From Bacteroidales bacterium UBA932 (GTDB taxonomy: Bacteria; Bacteroidota; Bacteroidia; Bacteroidales; UBA932): 8,420 nucleotides of DNA. Shown piece after piece: positions 1-7,207 of this stretch. Below the pieces are notes generated by a model. That model ran no database searches. It saw only the letters and a program-made list of their open reading frames with translations, and had not been told where the DNA came from. A program made the translations under genes and the position numbers. Position 1 is the stretch's first letter, and each line of letters begins with the position of its first letter. The stretch covers positions 220 to 8,639 of the forward strand of contig DBDM01000103.1 of assembly GCA_002293585.1 (NCBI GenBank). Direction: 5' to 3'.

Positions 1-740
1 CTAGTGCGTTTTCCGGCCGGCTGCAAATAATTGGTAAGATTTCCGGCATTACGTAAATCTGTACCGAGTGTTATTCCGTTCCACTCTTCTGTTCCGTCTA
101 AGAAGGCAGGAGGGAAGCCATTGGCCTGGCAAATCGTCAGAAATTTTAATTTGGAGTATGTACCAAAGACAGCACTGGTCGCGGTGCCTGTTTCATCCCC
201 CCACCAAAGGGGTTTCACTAAAATGTCGGAGATATAAATGCTGTAATTCAGCACCTGCCTACTCTTTTTGGTGGTGGTGTTCAGCTTTTCTCGGTAGTCA
301 GTGTTGAATTGCTCATTGGGCAGCAGCCGCAGGGTCAGTTTCACTACTTGTGCTCCCTGAGCGCTCAGATCAGCCGTACGGTTAATGCGTACGCTAAGGT
401 TGCCTTCTACTTTCCCTGCCGGGATGGTAACAAATTCCGGTAAGTCATAATGTTGAGCCAAAGCAGTGGTGTTGGTGTCTACCACCATAAAGGCTACCTG
501 ACGGTCAACATCGGACAAAGCGCCTGTCACTTTTACAGGGATATTCACGGTAAATTCGGCATCCGGTATGAGGACAAATTTAACCTCTGTACTGTCACGC
601 AGCCGGCTTTTATCATCGTCAAGCCAGCTGAAATAGGCGCTGGGTTGGTGGTTAAAAGTCATCAAGGTATCCTGCTTGCAGGCCTGAACGGCCATCACTG
701 TCATGAGCAGTCCTATGCTATATAGTATATATTTTTTCAT
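1..740 (-). CDS. DUF4843 domain-containing lipoprotein, 3' end outside window
   Basis: The minus-strand frame opens at an ATG at 740..738 and stays open for 246 codons to the left edge, so the C-terminus is missing. The product begins MKKYILYSIGLLMTVMAVQAC, a lipoprotein signal peptide with a lipobox (VQAC, Cys21), so an outer-membrane-anchored lipoprotein is expected. The mature part reads like DUF4843 proteins: an early 'YFSW' strand, then 'VTGALSDVDRQV', 'HYDLPEFVTIPAGKVEG', 'RTADL', 'KLTLRLLPNEQF' and 'ISDILVKPLWWG'. This pattern suggests an immunoglobulin-like beta sandwich. The gene starts 22 bases after the SusD-like stop and is probably in the same transcript. From family knowledge, DUF4843 lipoproteins commonly sit directly behind SusC/SusD pairs; their biochemical role is not established, and a surface glycan- or peptide-binding accessory is only an inference. 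The family call rests on motif recall, not a search. Most of the gene is probably present, since family members are roughly this long. Confidence 0.83.
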   Translation of the reverse strand, partial: MKKYILYSIGLLMTVMAVQACKQDTLMTFNHQPSAYFSWLDDDKSRLRDSTEVKFVLIPDAEFTVNIPVKVTGALSDVDRQVAFMVVDTNTTALAQHYDLPEFVTIPAGKVEGNLSVRINRTADLSAQGAQVVKLTLRLLPNEQFNTDYREKLNTTTKKSRQVLNYSIYISDILVKPLWWGDETGTATSAVFGTYSKLKFLTICQANGFPPAFLDGTEEWNGITLGTDLRNAGNLTNYLQPAGKRT

Positions 741-762
741 AAATAAAACGGGTTTTAATTAA

Positions 763-2220
763 TTAGTTAGGCTGTATTTCCTGTTCTTTGTCCGGCAGGG
801 GCACCCGATATTTATCGGTAGTCATGCCTACGTTTCCGCTGTCGGAACTGCCATCAGGAATGTCAGTGGTGCCAATGCCGGCTTTCACACGCTTATAGTA
901 GTAGAACAATTGTCCTTCGCCATACATTTCTTTCCGGTATTCATTCCGGATGACGTCTTCCGATAAGGTGACAGACGTCGTTTGATAGCCGCGTTGCTTC
1001 TGCACATCCTCTATGTAAGTTGCACCAATGGCAGGGTCGGGCTCACATTCGGCGGCAATAAAATACATTTCGGACTTGCGGATCAGCGGCTGGAAATAGG
1101 CAGAAGTGGTATCCGACAGATCAGTAGGCCGGTAATATTTGACAAAGGATTCTGTACTTTGCCCGGCGGTAACCTGCCAAATCCGTGTATAGCGGTAGTC
1201 GTTTTCAGTATTGCCGGGGCCGGTGAATATTGCTTTCAGCCGATTTTCAAGAGGGGCTAAATAGTTGCCGGCTGTTGCATTTCCTGCAAAGTAGATGTCA
1301 TATTGGGTATACATACTCCGGTTATAGACGCCGAAAATAACTTCGGTAAAAAATATCCGGTCAGTCGTGTTGTTTGTAGCAGTCCAATTGAACAGTTTTT
1401 TGTTTTGCACCAGGGGTGCTTCGATTACGGCTTTGGCAGCAGCCAGGGCTGCTGGCTTGTTGCCGCGCCACAACTGTGCACGGGCCTGCAAGGCTTTCAC
1501 GGCATAGTAGTTCATCCGGTAGTGGCGGTTAATATAAAAATCTTCCACCGGATTCTGTGTTTTTGTTTTCACAATGCCGGTGGTTATGATCGGGTCGTTT
1601 TGTAGCAGGATTTCGGCTTGTTGCAGGTCGGCTACAATGTGTGCCATCACCTCATTGGCCGGCAGCAGGGGTAGCAGTTGTCCTTCTCCCATATTATTGA
1701 AAGGCATTGTTACGCTGGTGGAGTCGGTAGAGTTATACACCGGGCCATAGAGGCGCAACAGGTCGAAATGCAAGAAAGCACGTAGGGCGTAAGCTTCGCC
1801 CAATAATATGTCTTTCCGCTCTTTGGGAATAGTGACGGTAGCATTATTCACAATGCGCATAAAGTCGTTAACGGTCAATATTTGTTTGTACATCAACGAC
1901 CAAATAGCAGCAAAAGTGCTTTTCACATTAGCTTGATTGTATTCGTACCTTGCATGTCGATAAAGGTTCTGATCGGTTGACGGCAAATTATATTGCTGCG
2001 CCATGCTTTCTAACACGGTTGCCGACAGGTTAGCGCCATAGAGGTTAGATTGCGCAATATTTAGGTAAATACCATTCAGCTGGTTATTGATAGACTTTTC
2101 CTCAGCAATGACCTGTTCGTAGATGAGTTTGTCGTCAGGATATACATCCAGGAACTTGCTGCAGGCTGTGAAGGAAAGCAAGGTGCCTATACTTAGTGTT
2201 ATTAAAATTATTTTTTTCAT
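763..2220 (-). CDS. SusD/RagB-family nutrient-binding outer membrane lipoprotein
   Basis: This 485-aa protein is the substrate-binding lid of a SusC/SusD importer. It starts with a lipoprotein signal peptide and lipobox (SFTAC, Cys20), followed by 'SKFLDVYPDD', the usual SusD sequence after the cysteine. The N-terminal half is helical with TPR-like segments. Residues ~142-161 hold 'GEAYALRAFLHFDLLRLYGP', a hallmark of the family. The C-terminal SusD/RagB domain shows 'SEMYFIAAEC', 'VQKQRGY' and 'IRNEYRKEMYGEGQLFYYYKR', and the protein ends near 'YRVPLPDKEQE' as in many members. Its length is normal for the family (about 450-600 aa), with no frameshift or truncation. The ATG lies 20 bases after the stop of the SusC-like gene, and the DUF4843 lipoprotein gene follows 22 bases downstream. 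There is no clear Shine-Dalgarno motif, only AT-rich sequence, as is normal in Bacteroidota. The protein should sit on the outer face of the outer membrane over the SusC barrel. The sequence does not reveal the substrate. Confidence 0.96.
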   Translation of the reverse strand: MKKIILITLSIGTLLSFTACSKFLDVYPDDKLIYEQVIAEEKSINNQLNGIYLNIAQSNLYGANLSATVLESMAQQYNLPSTDQNLYRHARYEYNQANVKSTFAAIWSLMYKQILTVNDFMRIVNNATVTIPKERKDILLGEAYALRAFLHFDLLRLYGPVYNSTDSTSVTMPFNNMGEGQLLPLLPANEVMAHIVADLQQAEILLQNDPIITTGIVKTKTQNPVEDFYINRHYRMNYYAVKALQARAQLWRGNKPAALAAAKAVIEAPLVQNKKLFNWTATNNTTDRIFFTEVIFGVYNRSMYTQYDIYFAGNATAGNYLAPLENRLKAIFTGPGNTENDYRYTRIWQVTAGQSTESFVKYYRPTDLSDTTSAYFQPLIRKSEMYFIAAECEPDPAIGATYIEDVQKQRGYQTTSVTLSEDVIRNEYRKEMYGEGQLFYYYKRVKAGIGTTDIPDGSSDSGNVGMTTDKYRVPLPDKEQEIQPN

Positions 2221-2240
2221 AATGTTTTGCTCTTTAAGGA

Positions 2241-5200
2241 TTAAAATACGGCGCTTACCGAAAGGTTGATAGTATAGGCTTCCGGATAGTTGATCCCGCG
2301 TTCGCGTTGGATATTGCTCAGCCTAAAAATTCCGTAGTTACCGGTAGCGGTAGCGTTGAAGTCCAAACTTGACAGCCCCAAATGGCGGATCCAGGTGCTT
2401 TTATCGAAGCGCCACATCAAACCGATGCTTTCGCCCGAGAGGTAGTTTTCCTTCTGAATGAAGCGTGACGACTTATTTGTGGTAGTAGTGTAGCTAATGC
2501 CTTTGAATTCTGCCATATCGCCGGCTTTTTGCCAGCGTTCATAGAGGGCGCGCTTGTCCTGGTTGTAGGCCAGTTCGTTAAAGCTGATATTTTCCACCTT
2601 CTCGAACAAGGCCTCGTTAAACATTTGGGCACCGAGGCTGTAGCGCAATACTACCGAGAGGGTCAATTGTTTCCAAGTGAAAAAGCTGCTGATGGTGCCG
2701 TATACATCGGGTTCTTTTAATCCCACAGCCACAATGTCGGCAGGGTCATATACGAAAGTGGGTAGACCATAGCGGGTTAAAAACATTTCCTGTCCGGTAG
2801 CCGGGTCAATGCCTAAGGAGGGTACCGCCCAAAGGGTGTTGGGGGAGTATCCATCCCTGTAGCGGGTCAAGGCAGTGCTGAGGTTGTCACTGTTTTGGTT
2901 GGTGGTGTTCGTACCTTCTATTTTCCCTTGGAATCCGCCATATTCGCTCTTGTTTATGCTGCCCATCAATTTTATCCGCCAGCTAATGCCTTGGGCGGTA
3001 TTGCGTATGGCGGCAAAGGTACCTTCAAATTCAAATCCGCGGACAGTGAGGTTACCCAAGTTCATTACATACTGGGTTTGGCCGGCGGAAGGCGCTTGAT
3101 CTACCGGTACCACCAGAGGGTTGGTATATTTTTGGTAAACGTCGAATTTACCTACAAAAAAACTATTGAACAAATTTAAGTCCATGGCTAAGTTGGTGGT
3201 GGTGGTTTTTTGCCATTCTATATTCGGGTTTCCAAACTGATTAAGCGAGGTACCCGCACCGAATATATTGCTGTTGGCTACATAGGCGTAAACGGAAGAA
3301 GAGGTTATTGATCCAAGGTTTTGGTTACCGGTTTGCCCCACTGTGGCACGCAGTCGGAGTTGGGTCAACCAGTGGGCATTATTTTTTATAAAGCTTTCTT
3401 CATGCAAATTCCAGCCTATACCGGTAGACCAGAAAGGCGTGAATTTCTTAGCGGAACCGAATACGGTAGACCCGTCATAACGGAACGTGGCGTCGAACAG
3501 GTAACGGTTGTTGTAGGAATAGTTACCGGAAACCAAAAAGTTGGCGCGGCGGTAAACGCTGTTGGCATAACCCGGTCGGGAATCTTGCCTGAACCCGCCG
3601 GCAAAGGAGGGAACACCGTTGGTACCTATGGGGAAGCCGGTGGCCGACCAATGGACGAGTTTCTTGTTTTCGTGCGCTACTTCACCGCGGGCATTTACTA
3701 CATAACTGTGTTTGCCGATAGTATTATTCCAAGTGTACATCAAATTGGCCACGTACGAGAATTTGCGTTGATCCTGATCGTAATACTCTCCTTTTTTATC
3801 ACTGGTTTCGAGATAATAACTTGTATGTTCCGGAGGTGTGAAACGCACCGTGTTGCTATTGGAACTGATCAGCTGGAACATTCCCTGCAGCTGCATGCCC
3901 TTGTAGAATTTCCAGCGTGCCAGCAGGCGTTCGTTAATGTCGATATTAGTGGTCTCATTCTTACTGTTCAAACGGGCATTGTATAGCGGGTTGGCTACAT
4001 AATGCCATCGCTCCGGATAGCTGATATATACGTTGTTTGGTTTAACAATATCTAACCACTGTTGTGCATCTCCGTTTTCATCGGTTTTCCGGTAGTAGGG
4101 ATTGGTTTCTACCCAGCCGGAAAAAGAACCATAGGGCGACTCTGTGGCTGTGTAGCCCGACAGCCCCAAACGATTCGTGATGCTGAGGTTTCCTTTATTG
4201 TAGGTAAAATCCAGATCGCCGGTCCAAGTTTGGCGTTTGGAACCTTTCATCACCCCAGGTGCATTCTTAAATGATACACCGGCATCTACCGATATTTCCT
4301 CGCTGCCGCCGCTCACCCGCACCGACTGGCGGTTGATGAAGGCTGTACGCAGGGGCTCACTCATCCAGTAGGTGTCAACGCCTCTCAGGACTTCGGCCAA
4401 ACGTTGCGAATACAATCGGTCTAATCCTACCTGGTACTCGTAGTCGGTACTAGTAGATAAGTCCTCAAATGTGTAGCGGCCCGACAAGCGTTCAAATTCT
4501 AACTTTTCGGTCGCATTCATCATGTTGTAGCTGCTCAGGTCGGGGGTTTGTACCGAGTAGTCGCCATTGTAAAAGAACTTGAAACGACCGACTTCTGGTC
4601 TTACGGTTTCCACCATCAGCACGCCGTTAGCTGCCCGTGAACCGTAGAAAGCGGTAGAAGCCGCGTCTTTCAGCAGGGTGACCGAAGCCACACGGTTGAA
4701 GTCCAGGTCCACAATTTTTTGCAGGGTGCTTTCAAAGCCGTCTAATATAAACAAAGGCGCATTCGGGTCGGAGCCGAACAAGTCGTTCACTTCGGAAATA
4801 TTAATGGCGGTTTGCCCGCGCACTTCAATAGTAGGCAGGGCATTGGGGTTGGCGCCGGCCAAGGTGTTTTCTAACACTACAAACGAGGGGTCAATGGATT
4901 TCAAACTTTCCACCACGTTGGCGCTACCCATTTGTTTCAGGGCGCTTCCGCTCACTATGCTGGCGGCACCTGTAAAACTTTCTTTCTTACGTTCCATGTT
5001 ACCGATGACCACCACATCGTCTAACCTGGCGGCTTCTTCTATCAGCATAACCTCTACGTTGGCGCGTCCGTTCACTGCCAATTCATAGGTTTCAAAACCC
5101 AGGAACGACACTTCCAGGGTGGCGGTTGAACTTATATCCTTCAACTCAAATTTACCGTCGATGTTAGTCAGCACACTTGTCCGGGTGCCTTTCACCAATA

Positions 5201-5414
5201 CGCTGGCGCCCGGAAGCGGAGCACCTGCTTCGTCTTTCACGGTACCACTCACGGTCATTGTTCTTACAGCTCTCTGGTTGTTAGCAGATTGTGCAGGTGG
5301 GGGGGGCGTTTCCTGCGCGGAAACAATGCATGGAAACAGCAAGCAACACAGCCATAAGGCAAATAGCCGGAAACTTGTCGAACCATACATAAAGGTTCTC
5401 GTTTGGTTTTTCAT
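2241..5414 (-). CDS. SusC/RagA-family TonB-linked outer membrane transporter
   Basis: This 1057-aa TonB-dependent transporter forms the outer-membrane channel for an oligomeric nutrient captured by the neighbouring SusD-like protein. A signal peptide (residues 1-33, likely cleaved after VSA) is followed by a short Pro/Gln/Asn linker. A carboxypeptidase-D regulatory-like domain spans ~54-128 ('VSGTVKDEAGAPLPGASVLVKG', 'VSFLGFETYE'). A TonB-box-like stretch 'LDDVVVIG' lies at 131-138. The plug covers ~139-270 and contains 'LFILDGFES' and 'VASVTLLKDAASTAFYGSRA', the SusC signature. The 22-strand-type barrel fills the remainder and ends in 'INLSVSAVF' with a terminal Phe, the usual outer-membrane insertion signal. 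There is no N-terminal STN domain, so direct signalling to a FecR-type anti-sigma factor is not expected. ATG at 5414 is used; Met9 (5390) is an alternative that still leaves a plausible signal peptide. A C8 tract lies in codons 37-39. This gene is probably the first of a three-gene operon. The substrate is unknown. Confidence 0.97.
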   Translation of the reverse strand: MKNQTRTFMYGSTSFRLFALWLCCLLFPCIVSAQETPPPPAQSANNQRAVRTMTVSGTVKDEAGAPLPGASVLVKGTRTSVLTNIDGKFELKDISSTATLEVSFLGFETYELAVNGRANVEVMLIEEAARLDDVVVIGNMERKKESFTGAASIVSGSALKQMGSANVVESLKSIDPSFVVLENTLAGANPNALPTIEVRGQTAINISEVNDLFGSDPNAPLFILDGFESTLQKIVDLDFNRVASVTLLKDAASTAFYGSRAANGVLMVETVRPEVGRFKFFYNGDYSVQTPDLSSYNMMNATEKLEFERLSGRYTFEDLSTSTDYEYQVGLDRLYSQRLAEVLRGVDTYWMSEPLRTAFINRQSVRVSGGSEEISVDAGVSFKNAPGVMKGSKRQTWTGDLDFTYNKGNLSITNRLGLSGYTATESPYGSFSGWVETNPYYRKTDENGDAQQWLDIVKPNNVYISYPERWHYVANPLYNARLNSKNETTNIDINERLLARWKFYKGMQLQGMFQLISSNSNTVRFTPPEHTSYYLETSDKKGEYYDQDQRKFSYVANLMYTWNNTIGKHSYVVNARGEVAHENKKLVHWSATGFPIGTNGVPSFAGGFRQDSRPGYANSVYRRANFLVSGNYSYNNRYLFDATFRYDGSTVFGSAKKFTPFWSTGIGWNLHEESFIKNNAHWLTQLRLRATVGQTGNQNLGSITSSSVYAYVANSNIFGAGTSLNQFGNPNIEWQKTTTTNLAMDLNLFNSFFVGKFDVYQKYTNPLVVPVDQAPSAGQTQYVMNLGNLTVRGFEFEGTFAAIRNTAQGISWRIKLMGSINKSEYGGFQGKIEGTNTTNQNSDNLSTALTRYRDGYSPNTLWAVPSLGIDPATGQEMFLTRYGLPTFVYDPADIVAVGLKEPDVYGTISSFFTWKQLTLSVVLRYSLGAQMFNEALFEKVENISFNELAYNQDKRALYERWQKAGDMAEFKGISYTTTTNKSSRFIQKENYLSGESIGLMWRFDKSTWIRHLGLSSLDFNATATGNYGIFRLSNIQRERGINYPEAYTINLSVSAVF
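5299..5306 (-). repeat. C8 homopolymer in the SusC-like coding sequence
   Basis: The plus strand has eight consecutive G, read as C8 in the coding strand. It encodes part of the Pro37-Pro40 run just behind the predicted signal-peptide cleavage site. Runs this long are typical substrates for slipped-strand mispairing. Reading forward by hand, a loss of one C gives a TAA 14 codons from the tract start, and a gain of one C gives a TAA at the ninth codon. Either change would therefore remove the transporter. The tract and the frame outcomes are seen directly. Phase variation is inference. Confidence 0.9.
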
Positions 5415-5448
5415 ATATCAATTTTAAGGTTTAGTTAAAAAGTGGGGC

Positions 5449-5456
5449 CAAAGGTA
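5449..5456 (-). promoter_or_regulatory. Candidate Bacteroidota -7 promoter element for the SusC operon
   Basis: Read on the minus strand this is TACCTTTG, an exact match to the Bacteroidota sigma-ABfr -7 consensus TAnnTTTG. It lies 34 bases ahead of the SusC-like ATG, so transcription would start around 5440-5445 with a leader of about 30 bases. A TTTG that could serve as the -33 element lies at 5472..5469, but only 12 bases away, which is shorter than the usual ~17-23. The -33 match is therefore weak. The surrounding gap is very A/T rich, and it is the only stretch in the window over 25 bases without a gene (5415-5536). Confidence 0.5.
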
Positions 5457-5459
5457 AGT

Positions 5460-5477
5460 ATCTTTTTTCAAAAAGAT
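5460..5477. repeat. Perfect 8+8 inverted repeat next to the SusC promoter element
   Basis: The sequence ATCTTTTT-TC-AAAAAGAT is a perfect 8-base dyad with a 2-base spacer. It ends three bases upstream of the candidate -7 element (in the direction of transcription) and would occupy roughly -14 to -31 of that promoter. A two-base loop is too tight for a stable RNA hairpin, so a DNA-level operator for a dimeric regulator is more likely than a terminator of ftcD. The stem is mostly A/T and the region is A/T rich, so chance is a real alternative. The dyad is seen; the operator role is inferred. Confidence 0.45.
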
Positions 5478-5536
5478 GAAAAAATGGTGAAAAAATCTTA
5501 TATATTAGCCGTATTTATGACATTTTAACAGAAAAT

Positions 5537-7183
5537 TTATATTTTTTTGACCACAATTGTTAAAATTTCTTTCTCGGCAGCTTGCGCTTTTTCCACTATA
5601 TCAGCGCCTTCTTTTAACACCTGTGTTACGTACTCTTTGTCGTCTAATCCCGCCGCATTGATTTTCACGTTGAGCCAGGCGCCCATCACGCCGGAACGTG
5701 CAGCCAATGCTCCCACACCGGCATCGCTCACGGAGTTGGGGTTGCCGGTTTCGGCCATGGCCTTGATAATGGGCATGCTGTCGGCACACAACTGCATGAC
5801 CTTGAGTGGTACGGCAATGGCATATTTGGTGGCTGCCGTGATGGCGGCCTTGCGGGTGGCTTTCTCTTCGGCCGTTTCCTTGGGCAGACCGAAGGCTTCC
5901 ATAATTTTATTGAAGGCATTGGTGTCTTCGTCCACCATGTTCACCAGTTCGGTTTGTATAGCTTTGGCTTTTTGCGCCCAATCCGAAAACTCTTTCCAGC
6001 GGGCGTCCCAGCCGGGCTTGTGGGCGCTGAGGTTGGCCACCATGCCGGCCAGCGCTATACCCATGGCGCCCATGTAGGCGCTCACGGAACCGCCGCCGGG
6101 GGCAGGTGATTCCGACAATGTTTCGTCGGCAAAGGCTTTGAGGGTCATGCCGGCCAATTTGCCGGTAGCCTTGCCGCCCATTTTGTATTCAATAATTTTT
6201 TGTTGAGGGTCGAAAGGTGTCAGCTCGTCTAATCCCATGGTGCGCACGGCAATCTTAATGATCTCGGAGTCGGGAATGCCGGTGGAGCGTTGTTGTTTTT
6301 CGAGGAAATAACGCCCTGCATCAAGCATGGCCTGCAAGGGTACCAGTCCCACCAACTCCGACCCGGTAACGCGCAGTCCGCGTTTTTGGGCGCATTCGCA
6401 CACCGTATCGAACGCTACGTGCCAAGGGGTCGCGCTGATGTCGGTAAGGTTAAGCGACACCTGCGCCACACCGTATTCTTCAATATACCAGCCGATGCCT
6501 TTCACTGCTTTCAGCAGTCCGGCCTGCCAGCTTTCATTGCCGGCGGCGTCTTTGACCTTGCGCCCTTTTTCGCGCACGTCAAAGGCCACGGCGTTGGCGC
6601 GACGGGTGGAAGTGGTATTGAGGTTCACGTTGTAGGCAATAAGGAAATTGCGGGCGCCCACGGCTACGGCGCCGGTTTTGGGCACGAAGCTTGCGGGGCC
6701 AAAGTCAGGCTTCCATTCGGGCTTCGCCAGCTTATCTTTCAGCCCTTCATATTCGCCGGCGCGCACCTCGGCCAGGTTGCGGCGCTGTGGCGTGAGTGCG
6801 GCGCTTTCATAACAGTATACGGGGAATTTCAGTTCCTCGCCAATGCGTTGCGCCAACTTACGGGCATATTTGGCGGTTTCTTCCATCGTAATGCCGGAGA
6901 TGGGGATCAGCGGACACACGTCGGTGGCGCCAAAGCGCGGGTGTTCACCGTGGTGTTTACTCATGTCAATCACTTCGCAGGCTTTGCTCACGGCGCGGAA
7001 GGCCGCTTCGCACACCGCCTCGGGTTCACCCACAAAAGTGACCACGGTGCGGTTGGTGGCCTTGCCCGGATCGACGTCGAGCAGGCGCACGCCCTCTACT
7101 TCTTCAATAACATCCGTAATTTGTTTGATGATTTGCATGTTGCGCCCTTCGCTGAAATTGGGCACGCACTCAATTAATTTCAT
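5537..7183 (-). CDS. ftcD: Bifunctional glutamate formimidoyltransferase / formimidoyl-THF cyclodeaminase
   Basis: This 548-aa cytoplasmic enzyme fuses two folate steps of histidine degradation. First the formimino group moves from N-formimino-L-glutamate to tetrahydrofolate, giving glutamate. Then 5-formimino-THF is cyclised to 5,10-methenyl-THF with release of ammonia. The formimidoyltransferase half (~1-330) starts 'ECVPNFSEGRN' and has 'DMSKHHGEHPRFGATDVCP' at 73-91; His81 aligns with the catalytic His82 of mammalian FTCD. It continues with 'KGIGWYIEEYGVAQVSLNL' and 'LTPFDPQQKIIEY' (321-333), the join to the second half. The cyclodeaminase half (~346-540) shows 'APGGGSV' at 361-367 and 'VDEDTNAF' at 417-424, where the active-site acid is expected. 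Length matches the vertebrate fusion (541 aa), so it is complete. No hutH, hutU or hutI is present here. The gene follows rimO after 14 bases, suggesting co-transcription. GC content is clearly higher than in the SusC/SusD genes. No good terminator is visible after it. Confidence 0.96.
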   Translation of the reverse strand: MKLIECVPNFSEGRNMQIIKQITDVIEEVEGVRLLDVDPGKATNRTVVTFVGEPEAVCEAAFRAVSKACEVIDMSKHHGEHPRFGATDVCPLIPISGITMEETAKYARKLAQRIGEELKFPVYCYESAALTPQRRNLAEVRAGEYEGLKDKLAKPEWKPDFGPASFVPKTGAVAVGARNFLIAYNVNLNTTSTRRANAVAFDVREKGRKVKDAAGNESWQAGLLKAVKGIGWYIEEYGVAQVSLNLTDISATPWHVAFDTVCECAQKRGLRVTGSELVGLVPLQAMLDAGRYFLEKQQRSTGIPDSEIIKIAVRTMGLDELTPFDPQQKIIEYKMGGKATGKLAGMTLKAFADETLSESPAPGGGSVSAYMGAMGIALAGMVANLSAHKPGWDARWKEFSDWAQKAKAIQTELVNMVDEDTNAFNKIMEAFGLPKETAEEKATRKAAITAATKYAIAVPLKVMQLCADSMPIIKAMAETGNPNSVSDAGVGALAARSGVMGAWLNVKINAAGLDDKEYVTQVLKEGADIVEKAQAAEKEILTIVVKKI

Positions 7184-7186
7184 GGT

Positions 7187-7207
7187 ATGGATTATGGTTA
7201 ATGGTTA
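7187..7207. repeat. Imperfect heptamer repeat between rimO and ftcD
   Basis: Three tandem heptamers read TATGGAT, TATGGTT and AATGGTT on the plus strand (7187-7193, 7194-7200, 7201-7207). They cover the rimO stop codon and the bases just ahead of the ftcD start, so they form the ftcD translation-initiation region. No Shine-Dalgarno sequence is present. The repeat is short and imperfect, and its function is unknown. Confidence 0.55.

Noticed and set aside
31..725. Three short plus-strand open frames at the left edge (31-237, 68-307, 450-725)
   Set aside because: They lie opposite a continuous minus-strand frame with a lipoprotein signal peptide and DUF4843-like motifs, which explains the region better.
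3195..3206. (GGT)4 trinucleotide run in the SusC-like gene as a phase-variation site
   Set aside because: Gain or loss of a three-base unit keeps the frame (a run of Thr), so it cannot act as an on/off switch, and four units is short.
3321..3986. A 221-codon plus-strand open frame opposite the SusC-like gene
   Set aside because: It is antisense to the barrel region of an intact transporter, with no recognisable domain and no start context of its own.
5460..5477. The 8+8 inverted repeat as an intrinsic terminator for ftcD
   Set aside because: The stem is almost all A/T, the loop would be two bases, and no U-run follows in the minus direction, so a stable terminator hairpin is not supported.
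6290..7177. A 295-codon plus-strand open frame opposite ftcD
   Set aside because: It is fully antisense to a gene with intact catalytic motifs. The GC-rich codons of ftcD suppress stops on the other strand, and the translated product (rich in His, Gly and Phe) resembles no domain I know.
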